Of a stretch of DNA of 64,000 bases, positions 33,632 to 44,513 are shown piece by piece (position 1 is the stretch's first letter; each line of letters opens with the position of its first letter). The notes below the pieces were generated by a model. It was not told where the DNA came from. It did not search any database and was given only the letters and a program-made list of their open reading frames with translations. Where the stretch lies: the NCBI GenBank assembly GCA_010093485.1, contig MU001492.1, positions 1,659,122 through 1,723,121 on the forward strand, written 5' to 3'. The stretch is from Karstenula rhodostoma CBS 690.94. Lineage: Eukaryota > Ascomycota > Dothideomycetes > Pleosporales > Didymosphaeriaceae. A program made the position numbers and the translations under genes.

Positions 33632-34911
33632 ATGCTCAATATGGACATTAGTAGTGACACCAAAATTCCTTTGACCGCAAAGACGGTGCGCGCCATCGCT
33701 CGCGCAAGCTTTCAACAGTCGTTCGACACGCTCGCCGCCGCCGCCTCCGAGACAAAATGGCTCGGCTTCGACGTCAACGACCCCCGGAGCATTGGCAATG
33801 ACCGCGCCGTATACCGTTCCCTTTCGCGCTCCAAGCACAACCGTCTGCTGGTCGTGGGCTACTATGCGCCGGGCTACGGCGACGAGCGACCAACAGATCG
33901 TGTCGCCGCCCACGTCCACACCGACCCAGCCGAGGTCAGGTTCTACCGCATCATCGAGGCCAAGGACGGGTCCCGTTCACTGGAAGACGTCAACTCCACG
34001 AGCGCCGTAGATTTTGATCCGCCATTCTGCGATGTTGGTGACGGCCAAGGCGACCATAGGGCCGGCCACAGAGTGACGGCCCTCATCGAATGGTTCTTCC
34101 TCGACGCTGGGCTTGTGCCAGAGCTTACGCGACCAGACGGCGATCCGGCCAAGTTCACCAGGAACTTCCGACAAGCTTGCATGTGGGTTGGAAACGACGG
34201 CAGCCAACCGCTGGATGTGTACATCCGGCGTTCGTCGGGCGTGAACATTAAAGAGGAAGAGAAGGAAATTATACCAGTGAGGCCAAAGAGGTCGTCGACC
34301 ACATGTAAGTTCACCCGACCCTGCAATTCGCATTGCGATGCGACGTATATGTACTGACCCCTCCAGCTGCCAGCTTTCGAAATGCAGCCGTGGACGAGTT
34401 CCGGCTACCGTCCATCAAGCGCTCTGCAACTGATACGTCGCCAGTCAAACGCCAACGCGAAGAAAATCCCCTGGCCCGACCAACAAAACATCGCCGTACG
34501 CTAAGCGAGCAGGTCATTCCGTTGACACTGCACCACCACCTGATCAATTCTGGTTCAAATCCACCCAGTCCCAGAACGCCCACCCTGAACGATGCGGAGC
34601 GCATGAACAGAGCACTTGGCTCCCGCATCATCCATCTTCACGAGCAGTATCGCACTTTGAAATCGCAATTCGAAGAAACCGACAACAAGCAGGCCGAGCT
34701 GAAGACCGAGCTCAAGGAGACGAAAGAGCGGGTTACCCACGCCGAGTCTCGGTCCGAAGAACTGGACCGCCAAGTAAAGAGTTTGAAGGCACGACTTGAG
34801 CAAGCAGAAGAAGAAGCAGCCGAGTTGCGAGCGGAAATCTTGGTCGGCAGTATTGGACCAAATAGCGGATCCAGCAATGGGGTGGACAAGAGAGCGACGA
34901 GAAGGAGGTGA
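33632..34911 (+). CDS. Coiled-coil protein of unknown function, probably nuclear
   Basis: Exons 33632-34304 and 34367-34911 (intron GTAAGT..CAG) encode 405 residues. The N-terminal 200 residues look globular, with WLGFDVNDPRS and LLVVGYYAPGYGDERPTDR and no known motif. The middle (about 215-290) is basic and Ser/Pro-rich, with clusters such as KRQREE and PTKHRRT that could be nuclear localisation signals. The C-terminal 100 residues form a long charged heptad helix (from LHEQYRTLKSQFEETD onward) and end in RRR. The family was not recognised. The second ATG at 33641 would remove only three residues. Confidence 0.65.
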
Positions 34912-35583
34912 CCAGCCTCCCGCGCATGTTGGCCCTGTGGCCACACATTGCTATGCCATGACTTTGGAAACGTGTTACACCCACCCCCGGATGCACCAAG
35001 CTAAACTATGGAACCGAAAATCTTGGAAGCTCTACATTTCCATGGAGCTTTTGGTCGGACGTGTTGAAATGAGAGCAAGGCATACATACCATTCATCGTT
35101 TCTTGCAGAACACTGCTACGGAATTTGCATGGACGGAGTTGGGATTGCCGCATCGAGCGAGGCGTTAGCGTGCTTTCGGCTGATACCACCTACCATGTCT
35201 GGATTTTTTGCGTCCAAGGGACAAGGGATGGCAGACCTGTCCCGTGTTGAATACAAATTTTTATCATTTCATACTCTGTGTACCCACCCGTTTGGCAGGG
35301 GCTGAAACAAAGATTAACAAGGTTATATCCCGACAAGTCGCACTCGCCCGGGTCCGCGGTGCCGCTGCCGCTGCCGCTGCCGCTGCGTCATTCCCGAAGA
35401 TAAGGCGCACCGCACCTTAAGATCACAAAATCTTCACCTTCCTCCGACCCATCTCTCTCCGCGCCCGCGACATGCTTCCCTGCTAACACCCGCGACGCTG
35501 GAGCGTCACGCCAGGACGGTTTCTAACCATCGAGCCACTGGCGGCGCGCGCAATTGCCATTCGCACCTTCGCACCACCCCGCC
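34912..35583. other. Intergenic with a GCCGCT hexamer run
   Basis: No gene recognised. A short (GCCGCT)n run lies at 35362-35386 in the MFS promoter region. Confidence 0.5.
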
Positions 35584-37516
35584 ATGTCTGCCACAAGAAT
35601 GCGCAGCCGCAGCAATGCGCACGGCCACGAGGAAGTCATCCCAGGCACGCGACGCCTGTACGACGAGCACGGCAACTCCTTGACGAGCGACTCGTCGCTG
35701 CAGAAAACAGGCGGCGGCATCGTCCTCGTCCCACAGCCTACAGACTCGCCCAACGACCCGTACGCAATGCCGGGGTGCAAAGTGGTTGTTTTTGCTATCG
35801 GCGCTGTCTGAAGTTGTCAGATAGTGGCTACGAGCTGAAGCTGAAGCACCCACTTTCACCCAATCACTCTCAATGCCTGACCATTTCACTGACTTTGCAC
35901 CCCCACCCTTTAGTCTCCGCTGGGGCTTGTTGCGCAAGATATGGCACTCGCTTCTCGTCCTGTACATGGTCGGATTCACGGCCGCCACGTCCAACAACGC
36001 CGGTTCTGGATCCGACGGTGTGAATGAGGAGTATGGAATCAGCTACGATGTCTTCAACACGGGCGCCGGTGTGCTCTTCATTGGCATCGGCTACTGGGCG
36101 CTCTTGAGCTCCCCACTCGTGCATCTGTACGGGCGGCGGCTGGGATATCTTATCTCGCTTATCTTCAACATTGGCGGCCTGATATGGTATGCGCGCATCG
36201 ACAGTGTCTCCGGTGTCGTTTGGAGTCAGCTGTTTGTCGGTGCTGCCGAGTCTGTTGGCGAAGCCACCGCGCAACTGTCCTTGTTGGATCTCTGGTTTGA
36301 GCACCAGGTTGGCAGTGTGCTCGGCATCTACACCTTCGCCACTGCCATTGGCACGTACCTGGGGTAGGTTCTTCGTAAGCCCGTTTTGGAGGATTTGACT
36401 AAATTTACAACAGTCCTCTCATCGGTGCCTACGTAGCTTCTGGGCTCGGCTGGCGCTGGATCGGCTACGTAGGAGCCATCATCTGCGGCGGCAGCCTGAT
36501 TGTGTTCTACCTTGGCTTGGAAGAGACGGAGTTCTCACGCGACCGCTACATCGCCGGCCGCGACCAAATCGTCACTGATGCGGAGCAGCCGGTTGAGAGC
36601 GAAAAGACCCAGGGGAGCGGCGATCCGGAGAAGACAGCCTCGAGCCCGGCTGCATCCTCTGAGCGTCCTATTCCCGATGTGCACAAGAAGTCGTACTGGG
36701 AGCGCATCCGCATCATCACCCCCGCGCCGAACCTGCGTGGGACGGGATTCAAGCAGTATCTCAACCGCCTGTGGCACACGCTGCGCGTCTTCACTTTCCC
36801 TGCCGTCTGGTATGCCGGTCTGCAGTGGGGATTCCAGCAGTCGTGCCTGTCGTTCTATCTGACAGTGCAGGAGGACTGGTGGTACGGCGAACCTTGGAAC
36901 TACAGCCCCGCTGCCGTCGGTAACATGAATCTCCCCACGCTGATCGGCAGTCTCATCGGCTGCGCCTACGGCGGTTACGGCAGCGACGCCTTCATGCAGT
37001 GGATGATCAAGCGCAACAAGGGCGTTATGGAGGCTGAATTCCGCCTGTACCTCATGGCTCTCTGCACGCTCATCTTCCCTACCGGCCTGTGGCTGTTTGG
37101 CATCGGATCGGCCCGTGGATGGAGCTGGCCTGTTCCGTATGTTGGGCTGGGCTTCATTGGGTTTGGATATGGATGCGCAGGCGACTTAAGCTTGTCGTAT
37201 CTTGCTGACTCTTTTCCGTGAGTACCCTTGATAACTTTGGTTGTGGGCATCTTCGCTAACCAGATGCAGTGACATGGTCCTCGAGGGCATGGTTGGCGTC
37301 GCCGTCATCAACAACACGCTCGCCATGGTGTTCACCTTCATCGCAAGCCCCTGGATCGACTCGGGGATGGAGAACTGCTTCATCGTGCTCGGTGTGCTTG
37401 GATTCATCGTCATGGGCTTGAGCCTCCCCATGGCAGTCTGGGGTAAGAGAACGAGGAGGTGGTCCAGAGATCGCTACATGACGTTTGTGGAGATTCGCGA
37501 TGGGTTTTCCCAGTGA
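35584..37516 (+). CDS. MFS transporter, HOL3/drug:H+ antiporter-like
   Basis: Exons 35584-35759, 35914-36363, 36414-37217 and 37270-37516 encode 558 residues. The N-terminus has GTRRLYDEHG and LVPQPTDSPNDPLRW across the first splice, the standard opening of this MFS group. Helix 1 follows (LRKIWHSLLVLYMVGFTAATSN). The motif LYGRRLGYLISLIFNIGG sits between helices 2 and 3. A long charged central loop (about 255-330) separates two six-helix halves. The last helices contain MVGVAVINNTLAMVFTF. All joins are in phase (CC|GTAC, GG|GTAG, CC|GTGA donors). An ATG at 35554 would add ten residues; the one at 35584 has the better context. Substrate unknown. Confidence 0.88.
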
Positions 37517-37756
37517 TGTGGTCGTGCTCTTGCGTTGATCACTGCGTCTCTCCGCGATAGACTCTCACATTTACAACATGCCCACGCATCGCACTGCGAG
37601 TACCGCCAAGCTCCCGCATTGTCTCAAACGTTATAAACTATGGCCACGAGACAGCTGCTGTATGTATATTCATTTACACAGATGCAATATAATCATACAT
37701 TTTTGACATCATTTCCGTGTCATTACATTTCTTTCATTTCCTAACCACACGCAGCC

Positions 37757-38497
37757 TTACACACCCAGAGCCTTAGCAATAGCCTCACCCACCGCCGTCG
37801 CACTCGCCGGGTTCTGCCCCGTAATCAAACGGCCCGACACAACCAACTTCTCGCCCCAAGGCTCCGCCGCCTTGACAAACTTCCCCCCGGACGCCTTCTG
37901 CAGCGCATCCTCCGGCAAGAAGGGCACCGCATCCGTCAACCCGGCCTGCTCCTCCTCCACATTCGTAAACGCCGTAACCTCCTTGCCCGCAACAAGCAAA
38001 CTCCCGTCACTCAACTTGGCATTATAAAACACGGCCGGCGCGTGACACACGGCGCTGACGATCTTGCCAGCCTCCCAGAACTCGCGGATCAGCTGCTGCG
38101 AGGTGGGGCTGTCGACGAGATCGAACATGGGACCGTGGCCGCCGACGTAGAAGATGGCGTCGAAGTCTGCGGCCTTGCCGATGAAATCGTCGAGCTTTTG
38201 CGTCGTCTTCCACACCGAGGAGTTGTTGTTGAGGAAGTCGACCGAGACGTCGTCTTTGGCTGCTTCGACGGAGGCGGGGTCGAGAGGGGCTTCGCCGCCT
38301 TTGGGGGAGGCGACGGTGATGTCGGTTTTGCTGTGGAGGACGTGGTAGGGGTGGGCGAGCTCTGCGGGGTGTTAGGTTTTCAAGCTTTGGGGAAGGGGGG
38401 CGGGGGTTGGCGTACCGGGGAGGTACCAGCCGGTGGGCTTGTCGAGGCTGCCGAGCTTGTTGTGCGAGGTGAGGACGAAGAGGATCTTGGGCGCCAT
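37757..38497 (-). CDS. DJ-1/PfpI family protein (HSP31/glyoxalase III-like)
   Basis: Exons 38497-38416 and 38361-37757 (intron GTACGC..GCAG) encode 228 residues. The chain starts MAPKILFVLTSHNKLG and has TGWYLPELAHPYHVL across the splice, with the conserved Glu after YLP. FYVGGHGPMFDL and IVSAVCHAPAVFYNA follow, with the nucleophilic Cys at about residue 133. The end AKALGV fits a complete domain. Proteins of this group detoxify methylglyoxal without cofactor or act as chaperones. Cys, His and Glu of the active site are all present. The gene is convergent with the MFS gene, 240 bp apart. Confidence 0.88.
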
Positions 38498-39626
38498 TGT
38501 GAGGGTGGTTGTGGGGGTTTCAAAGGTGAGTGAATTGAGCGTGTAGTTTGCAGATGATGGAGGGGTATCTATGCTGGAGGGGCAGGGTGCAATATTCCAT
38601 CGCCCACCCGCCATATTGTCACCTCGGCACGCATGACCTCATACCAGCGGACCGCCGTTGTCAAACGGCCCGTCTCAATGCCCCGAGCCTGCTGTATACC
38701 TGCACGCCGCCGCAAATCGGCCGGGGGTATTGCTGTTGCGGTTCAAACGTCGTGGGAATGCCTGCTTTGGGTGCTCGACGACGAGGGCAGCTACGGGCAA
38801 AGTGTGTTATGGGGGTAGCGTGCTGCGGGCTCGAGTGCCGGGCGTCAGGCGGGTGCTGGGCGTCGCGCGAATGCGGCGAAGGTTTCAGGCGCAGGGATTC
38901 CGTTGATATGAGAGCTCGGCTTCGACGATGGTTTCTGCTTGGGTTGCCGATTGCTGATGCTTCGACGGTTGAGGCGCGGCGGTTCCCGTTGTGAGACAAT
39001 GCCGCGCTAGGAGGCGGCTGTAATACGAAATGTGCGCCAAGACAACCCAAGTTCCCTATATCCAGCTATTGTTAGTAACAAGTTGTCCTCCACAACATCC
39101 TGTCCTCACCATGTATTTTGTATGCGACACTGCAGCAATCCGGCATCTTGTACCCCTCATGGCGCGCTACTGGACTCGCAACTCGCCAGCTACAGCGCGC
39201 ATCTATCATCACGACTGCTCGAACGGCATGCCAAAACTGCAATGCGGCTCTCGTACGGAAGTGTAGATTCTGCCTTTTCCTTCCCCGGTCGTCGGTAAAC
39301 AACACATCAAAAAGGACTGGATTGTGGCGCAATGGGAAAGTAGCTGAACTAAGTCAGCATCCTTCGCGTCGTGCGTCGCCCCGGGCGAACCAGCAGTGGT
39401 CGCAACAACGCCTGTGCTGCAGCCCGACTGCAACAGGCGTTCTATTTAGCTTGTACATACTCAGCTCATGCACGTTCATAAGCGATTTTGGTAGATGCAC
39501 AACATGATGGATTTGGGGGCTGAGCCTGGGGCACAGTGACTGAAAGTTATTTTGGTGCCTCAACATGTTCTTTATTCAACCTCCTCGCAGTCTGCTGGAA
39601 GTTAATGCAGATTCGACGCTGCGAAC
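38498..39626. other. Intergenic, no supported gene
   Basis: Divergent promoter region between the DJ-1 gene and the large membrane protein gene. A tRNA A-box-like TGGCGCAATGGG at about 39326 lacks a matching B box, so no tRNA is called. Confidence 0.5.
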
Positions 39627-41654
39627 ATGGAGCGCCAAACCTACTCTGGAGTCGACGACATTGAGCGGAGTGCAGCCAGAGAGTACTGCAGGAGTCCGGT
39701 CAGCAGTCTGGGAGAAGAGAGACCCAAGACCACCTACCAGTACTCGGAAGAAGAGAAGGCCGGCGACGACCACGACCACGGAATCGACTGGAATCCGGGA
39801 TGGCGCAACCAGTGGCCTTGGGTCGGCTTCGCAGGCTTCATGACGCTGGTTGTGGCTACGGCCATGGCCATCGCCATCCTCGGAGTCTCCAACCACAAGC
39901 GAGTGAAGGACTGGCCGTTCGAGAGATACCCTATCCAACCTAACGTGCTACTCAACATCGCCAACCAGGTGCAGAATCTCGGTCTTATCACCATGATTGG
40001 CCAGGGTCTGGCAATTGCCTGGTGGCGGAAAGCACTGCGAGGAAGCTCACTTGAGACCTTGCACAAGAACCACGCCTATTCATACAGCTTCTACGCCATC
40101 ATCACCAGCGGCCGCAAGTTCAACATCGTTGCGCTCGCCGCCCTGATGACCAAGTTCGCTGTGGTGGATTCTACGCTGTTCCAGAAAGCGACCAAAACAG
40201 TCATTACACAGCAGACCGCATACATGAACAGCTCCGTCACAGCTTGGATCGCGACCGAGTGGCCTCAAAACAGCGGCGGTATACCAAGTAGAAATGACTC
40301 CGTCAACCCCATCAAGACCGTCGACGCCGCTTGGGCCAGCGTCATCGATGCGTATACGGGGAAGGTTGCGAACGGCAAAATCCACGACCTGCTAAACGCA
40401 AATGCATCCTTCTTCGACTGTCCGTATCGGCAAGAGTGCTCCGGCCATGTCAAAGGCGTCGGGCTTGCGTTCGATTGCAACACGACGACTGAGGACATCG
40501 ACTACGGGCTGCAGCAACTGAGCCAGCAAGGCGGCGTGGAGTCGTCCTATCCCTTGTGGGATGTTTCTTTCAACACCACATGGGCAACACCGGAGAAGCC
40601 ATACGCCAGCGTGCAGCTCAACATGTTGTACGCTGACACACATCACGGCGAGCAGCCAGGATCCTGTCCCGGGTTCGTGACTCGCCGCTCGTGCGAGATC
40701 CGACCGGCGGTGGTCGAGTACCCACTTACGGTCATGACTCCCAGCGAAGAGGAGCTCGCAGGTGGAAACATCGTTACACATATCAAGTTCTTCAATCAGA
40801 CGGGCAGCGCCGATTTTGGAGCCTCCCTCGACGGCGAGCAAATCGACCAGCTCAAAGTCCTTGAATACCGCGACCTCAACGAGCAGCTCGGGCAGGTCTC
40901 CACCGTCGGCGCCCTCACGTATGTGTTTAACAACCTCTACGGCTCCTCTGCGAAACTCTCCTTCCGCGAAGAATGGGACATCGAGGTTGTGGGTTCGCAA
41001 GCCCAAAGCATCTTCTTCGCCGACTCCGATGACGAAGACGCAAACCGCTGCTACTACGATATCGACAAAAACGGCCGCGACGACCCAGCCATCGTGCTCC
41101 TCCGCAAGCTCAACACCCTCAGCTTCGTCGCGGGCCTATATCTCAACGGCGCACCCACAACCGCCGTCGAACAGCGCAAAACAGCAAACATGCCCAGCCA
41201 GACCGTCCTCACCTCCGTCACCGGCATCGTAGAAGAGTACACCACCAACTTCAAATACGTCGCCGGCGCGCTCGTCGCTACGCTCGTCACCGTGCTGCTC
41301 GTGCTGCCCGTGTACTGGGGCTTCTGGCAGCTGGGCCGCAAGGTCACGCTTGGCCCGCTCGAGATCACCGAGGCGTTTGGCGCGCCCATCATCACGCCGG
41401 AACGCTACAAGAACTCGCACGGCGATTTCAGCCAAATACTCAAGGAGGTGGGCGATCGGCGAGTGCAGTACGGGCAGTTGAAGGGGGCACCCCTCGGACA
41501 GATGGGCATTGCGGAGCCGCACAGCGTGCAGTATCCTGACAAGGTGCTTCGGCCAGGCAGCTCGCGTGCAAAGGATAGGGCACTCGGGGCGGGGATTGGG
41601 GCTGTGTTGGGAGGGTTGCTCGGCGGGTTGCTCGGCGGGAGTGCGAAGAGTTAG
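39627..41654 (+). CDS. Large fungal membrane protein with extracellular domain, family unnamed
   Basis: Intronless, 675 residues. An acidic cytosolic N-terminus of about 65 residues precedes helix 1 (GFAGFMTLVVATAMAIAIL). VLLNIANQVQNLGLITMIGQ and IAWWRKALRGSSLETLHKNH follow, a block common to a large ascomycete family of plasma-membrane proteins. Residues about 185-545 contain eight or more cysteines and several N-glycosylation sites and should be outside. A helix at about 552-575 (YVAGALVATLVTVLLVLPVYWGF is split here into its core LVATLVTVLLVLPVYW) returns to the cytosol. The C-terminus ends in a glycine-zipper-like run (GAVLGGLLGGLLGG). Function is not known for this family. Confidence 0.72.
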   Translation: MERQTYSGVDDIERSAAREYCRSPVSSLGEERPKTTYQYSEEEKAGDDHDHGIDWNPGWRNQWPWVGFAGFMTLVVATAMAIAILGVSNHKRVKDWPFERYPIQPNVLLNIANQVQNLGLITMIGQGLAIAWWRKALRGSSLETLHKNHAYSYSFYAIITSGRKFNIVALAALMTKFAVVDSTLFQKATKTVITQQTAYMNSSVTAWIATEWPQNSGGIPSRNDSVNPIKTVDAAWASVIDAYTGKVANGKIHDLLNANASFFDCPYRQECSGHVKGVGLAFDCNTTTEDIDYGLQQLSQQGGVESSYPLWDVSFNTTWATPEKPYASVQLNMLYADTHHGEQPGSCPGFVTRRSCEIRPAVVEYPLTVMTPSEEELAGGNIVTHIKFFNQTGSADFGASLDGEQIDQLKVLEYRDLNEQLGQVSTVGALTYVFNNLYGSSAKLSFREEWDIEVVGSQAQSIFFADSDDEDANRCYYDIDKNGRDDPAIVLLRKLNTLSFVAGLYLNGAPTTAVEQRKTANMPSQTVLTSVTGIVEEYTTNFKYVAGALVATLVTVLLVLPVYWGFWQLGRKVTLGPLEITEAFGAPIITPERYKNSHGDFSQILKEVGDRRVQYGQLKGAPLGQMGIAEPHSVQYPDKVLRPGSSRAKDRALGAGIGAVLGGLLGGLLGGSAKS

Positions 41655-41984
41655 GTTGGGATAATGGCTTTCACTGTGTTGATCTGGGCCGTGCTAATGC
41701 TAATTTCTGTTGCAAATTCGGCTCTCTTTGAGATCATCTGTGATAACACAACAAGTGCATGCCTCGGGTATCACCATTGGTCGCATCAGCAAAGAGCGCT
41801 ACATATGCACTACCCCACTCTCCACACTCGAGCGAATGCTGAGGGGCTTTTGTTGCACGTCCACACCTTAAGTCCAACAAAGCTTTGATCCGTCTTTTCA
41901 ACCTTCAGATACTTGAACAAATTTACGTATCTTCAAAGCCTAGAGACCAGCAAGCAGCTCTGACTATTTCTTCGGCTCGACAAC
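41655..41984. other. Intergenic, promoter of the monooxygenase
   Basis: Nothing recognised beyond upstream sequence of the next gene. Confidence 0.5.
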
Positions 41985-43991
41985 ATGGCACCAGTCCGTG
42001 TTATGGAAATATCTGGTTCTATTGACCAAGGACACATACCCCCATCCGATGCGCCCCATGAGAATCAATGGTACAACCAAGATTTCGTCGGCTATCGCAT
42101 CACCGAGCAACCTCTGCACGCGAAGCGCCACCTACGGATCGTTTGTGTCGGAGCTGGTGCGACGGGGCTCCAGATTGCCTATAAGGCTGAACGTGCACTT
42201 TCAGACATCGATCTACAGATCTACGAAAAGAACTCTGACGTGGGTGGCACCTGGCTAGAGAACAGATATCCAGGATGCACCTGCGATATTCCTTCACATT
42301 CTTACCAATTTACATGGGCGAGGAACCCGAACTGGAGTCAGTATTACTCGGGCAGTAAAGAAATTTGGCAGTACTTCAAGGATGTTGCGGTCAGGTATGA
42401 CCTGGAGAAGTATGTGCGGTTGCACATGACGGTCGAGAGTGCAGAGTGGAGCGAAGAAGACGGTAAGTGGAAAGTCACTGTGCTCGGACCAGATGGGAAA
42501 AGAACAGAAGATTGGTGTGACATTCTCATATCGGGTAGGCTACCGCCACATGTGCGTCATCGTTGCGCTGACAATTCAGGCTCTGGTATCTTGAATTCCT
42601 GGAAGTACCCGAACATACCGGGACTTGATCTGTTCAAAGGCATGCTAATGCATTCGGCAAAATGGGACAACGATTATGACCTCCGCGACAAGCGCGTTGC
42701 CGTCATCGGTGGGGGCTCGTCCGCCGTGCAAATTATTTCCAACATCCAGCCCACTGTCGGAAAACTATACGCCTTCTTAAGATCTCCGGTTTGGGTGACG
42801 ACCGGCTTCGGAGCGAAGTATGCTGGCCCTGGAGGAACGAATTTTGAATACTCTGAAGAGCAGATTCGAGAGTGGAAAAGCGATCCAGAAAGCTACCTAC
42901 AATACGCCCGCGACGTTGAAGGCGAGCTGAACAAGCGCTTTAACCTCATGCACATGCACTCGGGGGATCAGAAGAACTCGCGAGAGCTCATCGCCGATAT
43001 CATGAATGACAGGATCGGAAACGAGAAGATCTCGAAGAGGTTGGTTCCGAATTTCGCACTAGGGTGTCGAAGAAGTACGTAAGTCTTGGGTACAAGTTCT
43101 AAATGCTAGGCGCACGCAATGCTGGAATATTTCAACCATTGTCTGCGCAACTCCGGCTTGACTTGACTTAACCCTACTCTCTCCCCCCTTTTACAATTCC
43201 TCTATAAACTGAGCGTATCAATAACTTATACCCCTAACTTTAGTGACACCTGGACAAGGCTATCTCGAGTCTTTGAGCAAAGAGAACGTGGAGGTCATTC
43301 ATGAATCCGCAGTGCGGCTAACAGAGACTGGAATTGTAGATGAGAGCGGTATTGAACACGAGGTCGATGTAGTGATATGCGCAACCGGATTTGACACTTC
43401 GTTCACACCACACTTCAAGATGACCGGTCGCAACAATGCAGACATCAAGGAGCAATTCAGCGACTTTCCGGTCGGATACTTGGGCATAACAGTTCGAAAC
43501 TTTCCTAATTTCTTCCGTAGGTGGCTGCGAAACAATAACTGTTCAACACGCTGACATTTCCAGTCATCATCGGCCCCAACAGCCCCGTAAGCCACTCGTC
43601 CATCCTACCCATCCTTGAGTGGTACACGAGATACGCCTTCAAAATGATCACCAAGATCCAAACCGAGAACATCAAAGCCTTCGAGGTCAAGGCTGCCGCT
43701 GTGGAAGACCTGTACAATCACACGCACGAGCTCATGAAACGACTCGTCTGGTCATCCGCGTGTCGGTCCTGGTTCAAGAACGGGAAGACACATGGCCCTG
43801 TCACAGCCATCTATCCCGGGAGCCGTTTGCATTTCTTCGAGCTGTTGAAGGAGGTGCGGTGGGAGGATTACGAGCTGGAATATCGCACTGGTAACCGATT
43901 TCAGTTTCTGGGGAATGGCTACACTTTTACGGAGATGTCGTCGGATGGCGATCCGGTTTGGTACTTTGATGATGACTTCACAAAGATATAG
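41985..43991 (+). CDS. Flavin monooxygenase, Baeyer-Villiger type
   Basis: Exons 41985-42534, 42580-43074, 43244-43516 and 43564-43991 encode 581 residues. The FAD site is CVGAGATGLQIA (about 55-66), with VGGTWLENRYPGCTCDIPSH after it. The Baeyer-Villiger fingerprint reads FKGMLMHSAKWD, with D in place of the usual P. The NADPH site is VIGGGSSAVQII. After splice 2 the chain reads GCRRMTPGQGYLESL, followed by DVVICATGFDTSF near the second half. The family inserts oxygen next to ketones or oxidises soft heteroatoms using NADPH and O2. The substrate is unknown and no pathway partner is adjacent. Intron 1 is only 45 nt, in frame and stop-free, so a retained form would add 15 residues. Confidence 0.87.
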
Positions 43992-44513
43992 ACGTAGTGA
44001 GAGACTACCGGAGTAAGCCGCAACTCACAGCTAGCTGTTGCTGTTTTCGCGTTCTCAAAACAGCAGCTCAAACGTCCACTGGCTTCGTGATCTAGCCCGG
44101 TTGTTTTCTTCGCACAACCCCGGCCTAGTTCTCAAAGCACGCATGTATACTGAGCCTGCAATTTCGAACCAACCTCGGCAATGTGCATCATCCACGGCGA
44201 TTCCACCTATTCTGCGCAAGTAGATAGTACAAGCAACATGCATCTAAGATATCGGGGATATTGCGCGTACAGCAAAAGCTTGTTTATCCATTGGCGAAGC
44301 TTGGGAAGCTTCCTCTTGTGGCGATGGTAATGCCGCACCTTCGGATGATCCTGGTTGCAATCAACCCTATTAGGCAGGTGACAAAGCCACAGCGTGCACA
44401 TCACCCGCCTTCCATAACGGTGCTGTTGGAGCGAAGTGGGAGTGTTCGAGGATGCATATATAAAGTAAGGCGGGTGCAATAGTAGTTTGCCAGCTTGCTC
44501 GCCAATCTTCACC
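43992..44513. other. Intergenic, promoter of the sedolisin gene
   Basis: No gene recognised. Confidence 0.5.
44456..44464 (+). promoter_or_regulatory. TATA-box-like element of the sedolisin gene
   Basis: TATATAAAG lies about 50 bp before the ATG at 44514. Assigned by position only. Confidence 0.4.

Noticed and set aside
39316..39400. tRNA-like sequence with an A-box (TGGCGCAATGGG) and a small anticodon-like stem
   Set aside because: There is no matching B box and no acceptor stem, so it does not fold as a tRNA. It might be a tRNA-derived fossil.
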